The notes under the pieces are model-generated. The model worked only from the letters and a program-made list of their open reading frames with translations. It ran no database searches and was not told the DNA's origin. A stretch of 64,000 bases of DNA from NCBI RefSeq assembly GCF_000987835.1, contig NZ_CP011308.1, positions 1,116,001 through 1,180,000 of the forward strand. The letters are read 5' to 3'. Within the stretch, counting starts at the first letter, position 1; every line of letters begins with the position of its first letter. This document shows, in pieces, positions 34,215 through 43,195 of this stretch. The translations under genes were made by a program, and so were the position numbers. This DNA is from Sulfurovum lithotrophicum. GTDB taxonomy: Bacteria > Campylobacterota > Campylobacteria > Campylobacterales > Sulfurovaceae.

Positions 34215-35468
34215 ATGAAAAACAGTGAAAAGAAGTATGACCTCATTGTCATAGGTTCAGGAGCAGCGGGGATGATGGCCGCCATTACTGCCGCACGTAA
34301 GGGTAAAAAAGTCCTACTTCTCGAAAAGCTCTCCAAGATAGGTGCCAAGTTGAAGGCAACTGGTGGCGGTCGCTGCAACCTTACCAACACTCTGGACAAC
34401 GAGACCTTTATGTCACGTTTCGGTCGTGACGGAAAGTTCATGATGCCTGCACTTGAGGCATTTGACCATAAGGCACTGATGGCTTTCTTCAAAGAAATCG
34501 GTGTGGAAAGTCATGCCCCTGATGGATACAGGGTCTTTCCTGTGACACACAGCTCATCGACCATTATCAATGCCATGGAGAAGGAGATGCAGCGGTTGGG
34601 AGTAGAGGTGCGCTGTTCGCAAAAAGTAACGGGACTCTCCCATGATGACGGCCAGGTTACCGGCGTGGAGACCGAGACAGACAGTTTTGCCGCAGACCAT
34701 GTCATAGTCGCCACCGGCGGCAAGGGCTACCCTGTGCTGGGAGCAGAGGGTGACGGCTATCAATTGGCAGAGTCTGTCGGACACAAGGTGACTGAGGTCT
34801 ACCCTGCCATGATGCCATTAAAGACAAAGGAAAAATGGGTGGCGAACTGTACGGCTGACACTATTGCAAAGGTCATTATAACCGTTGATATGAAAAAATA
34901 TAAAAAATTAAAGGCCCAGGGTGATCTCATCTTTACCAAAAGCGGTATCCGTGGTCCTGTCGTATTGGATTTTTCCCGGGAGATCACCCCGCTTTTAAGC
35001 AAATATGAGGAAGTGCCTGTCCTGATGAACCTGACCAAAGGGATGAATGAGGAGCAGATTCGTAGTCATATCAAAAAGGAGTTGGGAAAAAACCCGCACA
35101 GAAATACTTTGGAGATCGTTTCCACCCTGCTTCCAGGGTCTGTCAGTCGTGAACTCTGTAAACTCGCAGAAGCCGATCCCAACACTGCGTTGGGGAAACT
35201 CAAAGGTCAGATAAGGGACAGGCTCATCAAACTTCTTGTAGCCACTCCCCTGACCATCAATGGTCACGACGGTTTTAAAATGGCGATGATCACACGCGGC
35301 GGAGTGTCGCTAAAAGAGATCGATCCCTACACGATGCAGAGCCGAAAGGTGGAAGGGTTGTATTTTTGCGGAGAAGTGATGAACCTGGACGGCCCCTGCG
35401 GCGGATACAATCTGCAGTGGTCCTTTGCCAGCGGGTATACGGCAGGCAACCCTAAAGAAGATCTCTAA
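34215..35468 (+). CDS. BaiN/HI0933 family flavoprotein
   Basis: A 417-residue FAD-dependent oxidoreductase. FAD-binding VIGSGAAGMMAAITAARKG at the N-terminus (residues ~11-29), TGGGRCNLTN (~50-59) and the C-terminal GLYFCGEVMNLDGPCGGYNLQ, the family signature. HI0933/YhiN proteins bind FAD and NAD(P); roles proposed include bile-acid reduction in gut bacteria, not applicable here. The C-terminus overlaps a small convergent gene by 4 bp. Confidence 0.9.
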   Translation: MKNSEKKYDLIVIGSGAAGMMAAITAARKGKKVLLLEKLSKIGAKLKATGGGRCNLTNTLDNETFMSRFGRDGKFMMPALEAFDHKALMAFFKEIGVESHAPDGYRVFPVTHSSSTIINAMEKEMQRLGVEVRCSQKVTGLSHDDGQVTGVETETDSFAADHVIVATGGKGYPVLGAEGDGYQLAESVGHKVTEVYPAMMPLKTKEKWVANCTADTIAKVIITVDMKKYKKLKAQGDLIFTKSGIRGPVVLDFSREITPLLSKYEEVPVLMNLTKGMNEEQIRSHIKKELGKNPHRNTLEIVSTLLPGSVSRELCKLAEADPNTALGKLKGQIRDRLIKLLVATPLTINGHDGFKMAMITRGGVSLKEIDPYTMQSRKVEGLYFCGEVMNLDGPCGGYNLQWSFASGYTAGNPKEDL

Positions 35469-35728
35469 AGATTTTCATTAAGCTCTTTTGCCTCCTGCCA
35501 CTTTTCATCGGCAAGAATCCGGCACTTTTTAAGGGTTTCCGGGTCAGCTTCTTCGGCTGTTCTAAAACCTGCTTTGTGCAGACAGTTACGCATGGTATCA
35601 GCTTTCAGCTTCATCCCTATATGGCTTACTTCTTCTGTCCTGAAGTTGTCTTTCTTCACTGCAAAATACCAGATGGTTCCCAGTACAATGATGGTAATGA
35701 GTAGCAGGAATTTATATAGTTTTGTCAT
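35465..35728 (-). CDS. 87-residue membrane-anchored protein
   Basis: From the ATG at 35728 (AAGGTG upstream) the product starts MTKLYKFLLLITIIVLGTIW, a single N-terminal membrane anchor, followed by a soluble domain with two cysteines (MRNCLHKAG; LKKCRILADE) that could pair in the periplasm. Function unknown. Its stop region overlaps that of the BaiN gene. Confidence 0.65.
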   Translation of the reverse strand: MTKLYKFLLLITIIVLGTIWYFAVKKDNFRTEEVSHIGMKLKADTMRNCLHKAGFRTAEEADPETLKKCRILADEKWQEAKELNENL

Positions 35729-35871
35729 ACGGGCACCTTTTGAAAATATCATTATGAAAACTATAGCCAAATTTTCACGTATTTTCATAAAAGAGAAAAT
35801 GATTTTTTCCATAGCCGCATCTAATACTATTATGCTAAAATTCCACACTTTTATTTATGTAAGGATTTGGT

Positions 35872-37455
35872 GTGTTCAACATTCAAAACTACTCAAAACA
35901 GAATATCAAAAATGATATTCTTTCCGGTGCGCTTGTAGCCGTCGCACTTGTACCCGAAGCGATCGCATTTTCGTTCATTGCCGGTGTCTCTCCGGTGGTC
36001 GGCCTTTACGGAGCCTTCATCATCGGGCTCATTACAGCGCTCATTGGCGGTAAACCCGGTATGATCTCGGGTGCTACGGGTTCTGTGGCCGTGGTATTTG
36101 TCTCACTTGGCCTTTCGGTCAAATATATGTACCCGGATCTCGATGCGGAAGCACTTTCCATGATGGTATTGCACTACATACTGGTCACCTCCATTATTGC
36201 AGGACTCATACAGGTAGCCATCGGTCTGCTGAAAATGGGTAAGTTCATTCGTCTCGTACCCCAGCCTGCCCTTTTTGGTTTCGTGAACGGTCTGGCCATA
36301 GTCATCGCACTGGCACAGCTTCCTTTCCTTGCTCCAGCCAATATAGGTCAGTACGGTTCCTGGATTGACATTATCAAAGCCAGTCTCTCCGAGAACTACA
36401 TCATGTACATTATCATCATCATTACGATGGCGACCATGCAGTACCTTCCAAAAGTAAGCAAAGCCGTGCCTGCAGGCCTTGTGGCAATCATTGCGGTCAC
36501 GCTTGTGGTCTACTTTGGGCATATCGATACCAGGACCGTAGGCGACCTTGCAGACCTCTCCAATGTCTCTTTCCCTCATTTTACCATGCCGGACTGGTCA
36601 TTGCTTTTCAGCTGGGAATCACTGAAGATCATTCTTCCAACTGCGGTTATCGTTGCGCTGGTTGGTCTCATCGAGTCCCTTCTTACACTCTCCGTTCTGG
36701 ATGAAATGGGAGGGAAAAGAGGCTCCGGGAACCAAGAGTGTGTCGCATTGGGTGTCGGAAACGCTACATCAGGACTCTTTGGCGGTATGGCAGGTTGTGC
36801 GATGATCGGACAGTCCGTCATCAACTTTACGTCAGGCGGTCTTGGGAGACTTTCCTCCTTTACTGCAGCAACCCTGCTGATCATTCTTGTAGTAAGTTTC
36901 TCGGATGTGATCGCTGCCATTCCTATGGCTGTTCTTGTCGGGATCATGTTCATGGTGAGTATCGGTACATTCGAGTTCTCCTCGATCAAACGTATCAGCC
37001 ACATGCCAAGATCGGATGCCTTCGTGCTGGTAGTCGTGACCATCATCACCATCTTCTTTGACCTTGCCGTAGCGGTTATAGCGGGTATCATCATTTCCGC
37101 GCTTGTCTTTGCCTGGAAACATGCAAAGATCTTTTCCCATACCAAAATGGAAGGGGATAAAAAGATCTATGAACTTGACGGTCCTCTCTTTTTTGGTTCG
37201 GTTACCTCATTCAATGAACAGTTCGATGTGGAGAATGATCCTGAAGAAGTGGTCATCGATTTCAAAAAGGCAAGAGTCATGGATTCTTCAGGAGCCGAAG
37301 CCATCGATGCACTGACCGAAAAGTATAGAAAAGCAGGCAAGAAACTCACGCTCAGACACCTTTCCGAAGACTGTAAAAAGATGCTGCGAACAGCCGGGCC
37401 GTTCTGCACCTATGAAGAGGATGACCCTACCTACAAGGTTGCACACGACGTTTAA
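35872..37455 (+). CDS. SulP family anion transporter with STAS domain
   Basis: A 527-residue transporter. The SulP membrane domain begins DILSGALVAVALVPEAIAFS and includes GLYGAFIIGLITALIGGKPG with about 12-14 helices; the C-terminal STAS domain (~415-525) has VVIDFKKARVMDSSGAEAID. SulP proteins carry sulfate, bicarbonate or other anions. A GTG start is used (MFNIQNYSKQ). The closeness to an alpha-carbonic anhydrase gene (900 bp) raises the possibility of bicarbonate, but sequence alone does not decide. Confidence 0.9.
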   Translation: MFNIQNYSKQNIKNDILSGALVAVALVPEAIAFSFIAGVSPVVGLYGAFIIGLITALIGGKPGMISGATGSVAVVFVSLGLSVKYMYPDLDAEALSMMVLHYILVTSIIAGLIQVAIGLLKMGKFIRLVPQPALFGFVNGLAIVIALAQLPFLAPANIGQYGSWIDIIKASLSENYIMYIIIIITMATMQYLPKVSKAVPAGLVAIIAVTLVVYFGHIDTRTVGDLADLSNVSFPHFTMPDWSLLFSWESLKIILPTAVIVALVGLIESLLTLSVLDEMGGKRGSGNQECVALGVGNATSGLFGGMAGCAMIGQSVINFTSGGLGRLSSFTAATLLIILVVSFSDVIAAIPMAVLVGIMFMVSIGTFEFSSIKRISHMPRSDAFVLVVVTIITIFFDLAVAVIAGIIISALVFAWKHAKIFSHTKMEGDKKIYELDGPLFFGSVTSFNEQFDVENDPEEVVIDFKKARVMDSSGAEAIDALTEKYRKAGKKLTLRHLSEDCKKMLRTAGPFCTYEEDDPTYKVAHDV

Positions 37456-37493
37456 CCTTCTTTGGGTATGACATAGAGCGTACTCATCGCAAA

Positions 37494-37547
37494 CTTGAAA
37501 TAGAAATACAACACTCTTCACAATCATTGCAAGTATTCTATTTCAAG
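37494..37547. repeat. 12-bp perfect inverted repeat after the SulP gene
   Basis: CTTGAAATAGAA (37494-37505) pairs with TTCTATTTCAAG (37536-37547), extended by ATAC/GTAT with one bulge. The 30-nt spacer is unpaired. It lacks a T-run, so it is not a clear terminator. Confidence 0.45.
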
Positions 37548-37627
37548 ATTTAGGATCGCCTCCTATTTATAAAATCCTTTCTTTATTATGCTATTATATA
37601 AGTAATAAATATTATATGGAGCATATT

Positions 37628-38314
37628 ATGAGATTTTTTCCCTTACTTCTACCTCTTTTTGCCGCTACGTCCCTCTTTGCTCTTGTGCAGAGTATTGAAC
37701 ATCGTGGTGTCAAGGTAACGACCACTCTGCCAGACAAGAAAAAGATAACCTACCATGTAAAACGAAAGATACCAGACATCTGTAAAAAAGTATCCATTAC
37801 CAATGAGATGCTATGGACGGGGAATTTCGCCAACCCAAAAGTTCCTGCTGTCTGCAAATCGACCTTTGTGCACACCAAAGGAAAACTGCTGCCGATGCAT
37901 CTGGAGGAAGGACTGGAGACCTTTGGTGAGCTGGAAGTCCTCATCTTTCTAAAAGAGATGCAAAAAGACAAAAATATGCTGCTCATAGACAGTCGTACGA
38001 AACCCTGGTTCGACTATATGACCATTCCCGGTGCTGTCAATATGCCGTTTATCTATTTCAAAAAACATAAGGAGTATGAGTTTCATTTTGAATACGCACT
38101 AAAATATCTTGGAGTGAAAAAAGATGCGAATGGAGAATATGATTTTACTGAAGCCAAAACCCTGCTGCTTTTTTGTAACGGTCCCTGGTGTACCCAGTCC
38201 CCCGAAATGATCTTTGCTCTGCTGAAGATAGGCTATCCGGCAGAAAAGTTGAAGTGGTACCGCGGTGGTATGCAGGACTGGCTGGGTGCGGGAATGACCT
38301 CTACCCGCAAGTAG
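37628..38314 (+). CDS. Periplasmic rhodanese-domain protein
   Basis: A 228-residue exported protein. The start at 37628 has GGAG 6 nt upstream; signal peptide MRFFPLLLPLFAATSLFA. A rhodanese fold occupies about residues 100-228: MLLIDSRTKPWFDYMTIPGA and the active-site loop LLFCNGPWCTQSP with a catalytic Cys. Sulfur transfer in the periplasm is likely in a sulfur-oxidising lifestyle; the acceptor is unknown. It sits between the SulP and carbonic anhydrase genes. Confidence 0.85.
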   Translation: MRFFPLLLPLFAATSLFALVQSIEHRGVKVTTTLPDKKKITYHVKRKIPDICKKVSITNEMLWTGNFANPKVPAVCKSTFVHTKGKLLPMHLEEGLETFGELEVLIFLKEMQKDKNMLLIDSRTKPWFDYMTIPGAVNMPFIYFKKHKEYEFHFEYALKYLGVKKDANGEYDFTEAKTLLLFCNGPWCTQSPEMIFALLKIGYPAEKLKWYRGGMQDWLGAGMTSTRK

Positions 38315-38333
38315 AGATTTATTTGGGATAGGC

Positions 38334-39080
38334 TTATTCTTCTACAACAACCCTTGCATCAAGCGGTTGAACCGGTCTGTTGTTCGGATGATGCATGACA
38401 TGCTCGAATGCTTCAACCTGTTTTTTTGAGATCGTCAGCGGTTTTTCAAGTACGAACCATCTCACTCCTTCAGTACACGGAGGTGTTGTCAGAGAACCGT
38501 TAAATCTGTAATAGTGCTGTTTTTCAGGAATGAGGTTCGCAGCAATATCGGCTATTTTTAAGTCATTCTTCTCTCCCGCTTTTTGTGGCATCTTTGCCCA
38601 GATCTTTGCAAGATCCTTGTTTTCTGCACCCTCTTCAAACATGACAGCTACAACAGCAATGTTCCCGTCTTTATCAAGGTGTACAAAGTGTGCTTCGAGC
38701 GGGAATGCTTTCCCGTTGATGCGGTTCTCGCTTGGTGAATGGAAGTGGAACTGCTTGAGTTCAAAAGTGTCTCCGTCAACCACAAGCTTGTCTCCGGCTT
38801 CTACATTGACCTGAATGGTATGGCCGTTGTTGACCACCTCTTTGGAACCTTTTTTATAGTCAAGGTTCAACGGTGCATGGTTGGGATCGGAGATTGAGTG
38901 TGTAATATTGATAGGCGACTGGTTCAATCCTTCGCTGCACATATGGTATTTTTCTGAAAGATGCCCCCATGTTTCAGGCGTATTATGTCCCGTGTATCCC
39001 CATTCTGCTCCATGACCGCTTGCATATGAAGCTGATCCCATAAGTGCTACAGCTGCAAGTAGTGAGAGTGTTTTTTTCAT
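38334..39080 (-). CDS. Periplasmic alpha-carbonic anhydrase
   Basis: A 248-residue alpha-class enzyme with signal peptide (LSLLAAVALMGSASYA). The three zinc His are His112 and His114 in QFHFHSPSE and His131 in LEAHFVH; the disulphide cysteines are in HMCSEG and TTPPCTEG, and NQSPINI and the LTTPPCTE loop are canonical. It interconverts CO2 and bicarbonate in the periplasm, useful for CO2 capture in an autotroph. It runs opposite to the rhodanese gene. Confidence 0.95.
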   Translation of the reverse strand: MKKTLSLLAAVALMGSASYASGHGAEWGYTGHNTPETWGHLSEKYHMCSEGLNQSPINITHSISDPNHAPLNLDYKKGSKEVVNNGHTIQVNVEAGDKLVVDGDTFELKQFHFHSPSENRINGKAFPLEAHFVHLDKDGNIAVVAVMFEEGAENKDLAKIWAKMPQKAGEKNDLKIADIAANLIPEKQHYYRFNGSLTTPPCTEGVRWFVLEKPLTISKKQVEAFEHVMHHPNNRPVQPLDARVVVEE

Positions 39081-39253
39081 TCTTGATCCTTTTGTTTTGT
39101 TTTGTTTGTTTTATAAGTATAGACCCATTCAGGTTAAAAAGTATCAAAAAATTTCCATAAGGCTGGGAAATATCATAAAAAATAATCAGATGTTTAATAT
39201 AGGTCAAAAATATTGCTTATTTTTGACAGTAGAATTGAAGCTGAAATATCTTC

Positions 39254-39469
39254 TCAGCTTACGAACATCCATACGATCAAAATGAGGAATGGCAGAAATG
39301 CAAGTGCATAGACCGTTTTTTGTGTCCTGACTGCTTTGTAGATGCCCCAAAAAAACAGGATAATGCTCAAGAGCGCTCCACCAACGATCACCGATGAGGG
39401 TACGGGAAGTTTCTCTCCCGCAAACAGGAATAATGATAAAAGAGTGAAGAGCAGTAATGGTTTGATCAT
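39254..39469 (-). CDS. 71-residue membrane protein
   Basis: Starts MIKPLLLFTLLSLFLFAGEK, a signal-like helix, and has two more hydrophobic segments (SSVIVGGALLSIILFFWGI; TVYALAFLPFLILIVWMF). Overlaps the end of the next upstream gene by 4 bp (ATGA type), which supports coupled translation. Function unknown. Confidence 0.65.
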   Translation of the reverse strand: MIKPLLLFTLLSLFLFAGEKLPVPSSVIVGGALLSIILFFWGIYKAVRTQKTVYALAFLPFLILIVWMFVS

Positions 39470-39675
39470 TTTTCCATATCCTCCCTGTTGAGTCTGTCCA
39501 CCATCTTGATGCTGTCAAGCGCATTGACAAGGATCTGTTTGGTAGAGGCAAGCGGTTTCATACGCAGGTTGGTGTTCTGCTTGTCTATCGTCTCATCGGT
39601 TACCAGTTCCATAACCTCTTTTTCAAGTTCTGCAATGATCTCGTTGATCTTCTCTTCAATAAATTCAATATTCAT
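39466..39675 (-). CDS. 69-residue soluble helical protein
   Basis: MNIEFIEEKINEIIAELEKE, then LVTDETIDKQNTNLRM and STKQILVNALDSIKMVDRLN. Acidic, alpha-helical. The start at 39675 is preferred because the extended frame overlaps mogA antisense. It lies 16 bp after mogA on the same strand, so mogA and these two small genes form a likely operon. Confidence 0.65.
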   Translation of the reverse strand: MNIEFIEEKINEIIAELEKEVMELVTDETIDKQNTNLRMKPLASTKQILVNALDSIKMVDRLNREDMEK

Positions 39676-39691
39676 ATTATTTAGTATGTTC

Positions 39692-40225
39692 CTATTTTGT
39701 TTTGGGTCTGAAAATTTTGATGACTTCTTCGTTCGCTTCCATGTATGCACCGCCAATGAGGTCGATACAGTACGGCACGGCAGGAAATACCGCATCAAGG
39801 CATTCACGGATGGATTTTGGTTTTCCCGGAAGATTGATGATAAGCGAACCGTTACAGATACCTGCAGTCTGGCGCGAAAGGATGGCTGTTGGAACATACT
39901 GCAGACTGACCGCCCTCATCTGTTCCCCAAAACCGGGAAGCAGTTTCTGACAGACATTCTCTGTTGCTTCTGTCGTTACATCACGCATCGCCGGCCCTGT
40001 TCCTCCTGTAGTGACGATCAGGTCACAGTTCGCATCACGCGAAAGTTCAACCAGTGTTGTCTCGATGAGACTTTGCTCGTCAGGAATGCATCTGTATTCA
40101 TATTCGCACTCATTGAGCAGGTATTCCTTCATTGTATCCATAATGGCTACTCCGGAGATATCCTCGTAGATACCCTTGCTTGCCCTGTCACTTGTCGTTA
40201 CTACGCCGATCTTTATCTTGTCCAT
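39692..40225 (-). CDS. mogA: Molybdopterin adenylyltransferase
   Basis: A 177-residue MoaB/Mog protein. Diagnostic motif DLIVTTGGTGPAMRDVTTEA (residues ~68-87), with the N-terminal IGVVTTSDRASKGIYED and IINLPGKPKSIRECL at the end. It adenylates molybdopterin before molybdenum insertion; needed for molybdoenzymes such as nitrate or sulfite reductases. Followed by two small genes. Confidence 0.9.
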   Translation of the reverse strand: MDKIKIGVVTTSDRASKGIYEDISGVAIMDTMKEYLLNECEYEYRCIPDEQSLIETTLVELSRDANCDLIVTTGGTGPAMRDVTTEATENVCQKLLPGFGEQMRAVSLQYVPTAILSRQTAGICNGSLIINLPGKPKSIRECLDAVFPAVPYCIDLIGGAYMEANEEVIKIFRPKTK

Positions 40226-40322
40226 TGTTCATCCTAAAAAAAATTGAGATACTATAGCTTAAAATCGTTAAGAAAACTCTTGCGCTCCTCTCAGCGTAAA
40301 AAATTAGCTTTTTGGCTCTTTT

Positions 40323-41051
40323 TCAAAAATAAACCACCTGATTACGTCCCAACTCTTTTGATTTGTACATAGCAGTATCAGCTTTTTTCATAAGCTTGAT
40401 TGCATCGTCAGCATCATCAGGAAAAACAACAATACCAATACTTGCAGTCACATTCAATTTAATACCATCAACAATCCATGCTTTTCTAAAAAGACTTATT
40501 ATTTTCTCTGCTAATGCAGAAAGACTTTTTTGGTTTATATTTGTAAACAGAAGAAAAAACTCATCTCCACCAAAACGGGCAAAAATATCTTCAATTCTTA
40601 TATGTGGCAATACTCTTTTTGCTACTTCTTGAAGCAGTTTGTCTCCTACATTATGCCCATAGGTGTCATTTACCTCTTTAAAATTATCTAAATCCAAAAA
40701 GAGCAGTGCAAATGTTGTACCGGTTCTTTTTGCGTTAGATATAGCCCTATCAAGCTCATGTTCAAAAGTAAATCTGTTGAGTATGCCTGTGAGCATATCT
40801 TTTGTAGCTAACTCTTTATATCTTTGCTCACTCTTTGCCAAGGCAGTTTCTGACTTTTGTTTGAGTTCTTCATAAAGTTCACGCATCTCTTGTGATGAAG
40901 TTTCCAAGGTATGTTCCAGAAAGATTCTCTCTTCATCTGCTTCATTGTATGCAATATTTACAAGGTCAATAAACTTTTCTAAATTACCATCAGGAAATCC
41001 TCCATCTTTAAATCCGAGTTTTTTAAGCTGTTTTTGTAAAACTTTATGCAT
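40323..41051 (-). CDS. Diguanylate cyclase (GGDEF), downstream of FIST gene
   Basis: About 242 residues: an N-terminal coiled coil (EERIFLEHTLETSSQEMREL) and a GGDEF domain with DMLTGILNR, DLDNFKEVND and the active-site FARFGGDEFFLLF, so it should make cyclic di-GMP. Its start lies within the last codons of the FIST gene (8-bp overlap), so FIST sensing probably controls this cyclase as a split receptor. No other sensor domain is present. Confidence 0.88.
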   Translation of the reverse strand: MHKVLQKQLKKLGFKDGGFPDGNLEKFIDLVNIAYNEADEERIFLEHTLETSSQEMRELYEELKQKSETALAKSEQRYKELATKDMLTGILNRFTFEHELDRAISNAKRTGTTFALLFLDLDNFKEVNDTYGHNVGDKLLQEVAKRVLPHIRIEDIFARFGGDEFFLLFTNINQKSLSALAEKIISLFRKAWIVDGIKLNVTASIGIVVFPDDADDAIKLMKKADTAMYKSKELGRNQVVYF

Positions 41052-42183
41052 CACTTTCCCAAATGGCCGTTAAGGTCATTGTTTGATTGTGCAAAGAACA
41101 AATGCCGGAAGCAAGCGGTGAAATCTCCCCGTAAGAGTAAAACCCAACAAGATTTGCATTTTGCGGTAAAACCTCTTTTACTGCTTCGATCTCTTCATCA
41201 ATTCGACTTTTTAAAACCAGTTTCCTGCCGACACAGCTTATAGCAATACAAAGCAGAGATTCATTCTGATATTTTGACAAGTTTAGCATCTGTGCTGATT
41301 CTTCCGCACCGTTAACCAAACGATCAAAGTTTGCCTTCATAAAGGTTACATGTGAATCTTGGGGTATATCTCCTGCAAAAGTGATAGATTGATTTTCCTC
41401 ATCCACCGCTAAAACGGTACGCACTTTACTTTCCTCGCCCTCTTTTTCTTTAAGTTCCAAAGGAAACAGCAAACCACTTGCAGGTAGCTCTTTTGCTTTG
41501 TCGCCCAAGTAGCGTTTATATATCTCAAGTGCGGGTTTCCCATCGAGTTCATATAAAACATTATCTTTGCTTTTAGTGACAAGTCTTTGTAATCCCAGAG
41601 AATCCCATCCCCCTTTTGATGCCACTTCAAAATGGATATTATCACTATAAAAACCAACTGCGCTTACAATACCCTCTTGCAACACTCCATTTTCAATAAT
41701 CCATGTTTTTTCAAACCTGTCTTTATCTCCAGCCAATCCACCACTTACCACAACATCCGCATGTACAACAGACGCAATGCCTTTGGTAAGTTGTGAACCA
41801 TTTGTTTTTAAGCCGTCTGACAAAACAAATATTGATTTTAAATTATCATGAAACAGTTCTTTTGCAATATCGATACCATCCTCATAAGATGCTTCATTGC
41901 CTATTGATTTACATATATGGTTTTTAAGTATAGTAGATTGAAATTTTGCAATTGATACAACAATGGTATCGTCATACACTTCATCATCTAAGATTTCTCC
42001 GCTTGTAGATGCACCAGCAATAATTGACAGAGGAAAGAGTTTTACGATGTTAGAAAGCTCCTCTCTTACCTTCTTTTCTTCTAGAGATGCAAAAATCAAA
42101 ATCAAAGTGTTTTGAGAATCTAATGTTGTCTCAAATGGCCTATCCCATTGCTCCTCTTGATAAAGATAAGTTGCTACTTCCAT
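41044..42183 (-). CDS. FIST-domain sensor protein
   Basis: A 379-residue soluble protein with the two-part FIST sensory module: FIST_N (LILIFASLEEKKVREELSN; IIAGASTSGEILDDEV; SGGLAGDKDRFEKTW) and FIST_C (SLLCIAISCVGRKLVLK; LVGFYSYGEISP). FIST domains are thought to bind small ligands such as amino acids. The next gene encodes a GGDEF protein overlapping by 8 bp, matching the FIST part of the large fusion at 56964-60632. Confidence 0.85.
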   Translation of the reverse strand: MEVATYLYQEEQWDRPFETTLDSQNTLILIFASLEEKKVREELSNIVKLFPLSIIAGASTSGEILDDEVYDDTIVVSIAKFQSTILKNHICKSIGNEASYEDGIDIAKELFHDNLKSIFVLSDGLKTNGSQLTKGIASVVHADVVVSGGLAGDKDRFEKTWIIENGVLQEGIVSAVGFYSDNIHFEVASKGGWDSLGLQRLVTKSKDNVLYELDGKPALEIYKRYLGDKAKELPASGLLFPLELKEKEGEESKVRTVLAVDEENQSITFAGDIPQDSHVTFMKANFDRLVNGAEESAQMLNLSKYQNESLLCIAISCVGRKLVLKSRIDEEIEAVKEVLPQNANLVGFYSYGEISPLASGICSLHNQTMTLTAIWESDA

Positions 42184-42310
42184 TGAAAAACCTTTTATTA
42201 GTTTGCATGGTCTTACACCCCACCCTCATTTTATGATACGCCACCTTGATTAAAAATCAACTTAATTCCATGATTTTTACGATTGACGATCTTCCGGGAT
42301 GACGGATGGG

Positions 42311-43126
42311 CTACCCTATTTTCAATAATAACCTGTCCAGCAACAACGTACTCAGTAGACGCTTGAGAAAAGCCAGCAGATACGTCGCTTTGGTAATGTA
42401 GTACCTTGGTTTCGGACGATCTGATAAGATGATCCTGTGCACCACACATGCGACAGAGACCGCCTCTTCATTAAAAGGAACAGCACTTTTCTTTGCCTTC
42501 AGACTCTTAAGGTACTTCTCTTTGTGGTCTGAATGTTCAATATCGACATTTGCCTGTAGTTTCTGCATGGCAGTCTGTCTGAAATGGCTGGTGATCGGTC
42601 CGGTATTGAGCACGACGGCATGTATATTAGTACCCCGCAGTTCAAGCCGAAGCGTATCGGTCAGTCCTTCGATGGCATATTTGCTGGCATTGTAGGCACC
42701 CCTGCCAAAGAGGGAGATGAGCCCAAGCACCGAAGAGTGCTGTATGATCTTTCCGTATCCCTGCTTTTTCATCACCGGTATGATCTGGCGGGTACACTCA
42801 TGCAGACCGAACACATTGGTCTCGAACTGCTCTCTGAGCACATCGGTGCGTATGTCTTCAATCGCTCCGGGCTGTCCGTATCCTGCATTGTTGAACCAGA
42901 CATCGATGCTGCCCTCTTTTGCAAGTACGTTTTCGATCACGCTTTCTACCTGTTCAGGTTTGGTCACATCGAGCTGCATGGCATTTTCAAAGCCCATTGA
43001 CCTGAGCATCTCCACATCTTTGGGATCTCTTGCCGTCGGATAGACTGTAATGTATCTCTCTTTGAGATACCTGGCTGTCTCCAGGCCAATACCCATACTG
43101 CAGCCAGTGATCACGATATTTGACAT
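42311..43126 (-). CDS. Short-chain dehydrogenase/reductase
   Basis: A 271-residue classical SDR. NAD(P) site GCSMGIGLETARYL (~6-19), NNAGYG (~87), Ser in QHSSVLGL and YNASKYAIEG with the catalytic Tyr-x3-Lys. The start at 43126 has AAAGGA 6 nt upstream. Substrate unknown. It diverges from the patatin gene by 69 bp. Confidence 0.88.
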   Translation of the reverse strand: MSNIVITGCSMGIGLETARYLKERYITVYPTARDPKDVEMLRSMGFENAMQLDVTKPEQVESVIENVLAKEGSIDVWFNNAGYGQPGAIEDIRTDVLREQFETNVFGLHECTRQIIPVMKKQGYGKIIQHSSVLGLISLFGRGAYNASKYAIEGLTDTLRLELRGTNIHAVVLNTGPITSHFRQTAMQKLQANVDIEHSDHKEKYLKSLKAKKSAVPFNEEAVSVACVVHRIILSDRPKPRYYITKATYLLAFLKRLLSTLLLDRLLLKIG

Positions 43127-43195
43127 ATGCAATCCTTTGTTAGTGTTCCCCATATTTTATCTTAGAATGGCTAATGGATATGCTACAATACTTCC

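Noticed and set aside
39488-40237. 249-codon open frame on the + strand
   Set aside because: Antisense to mogA and the 69-residue gene, both with clear starts and family motifs (mogA).
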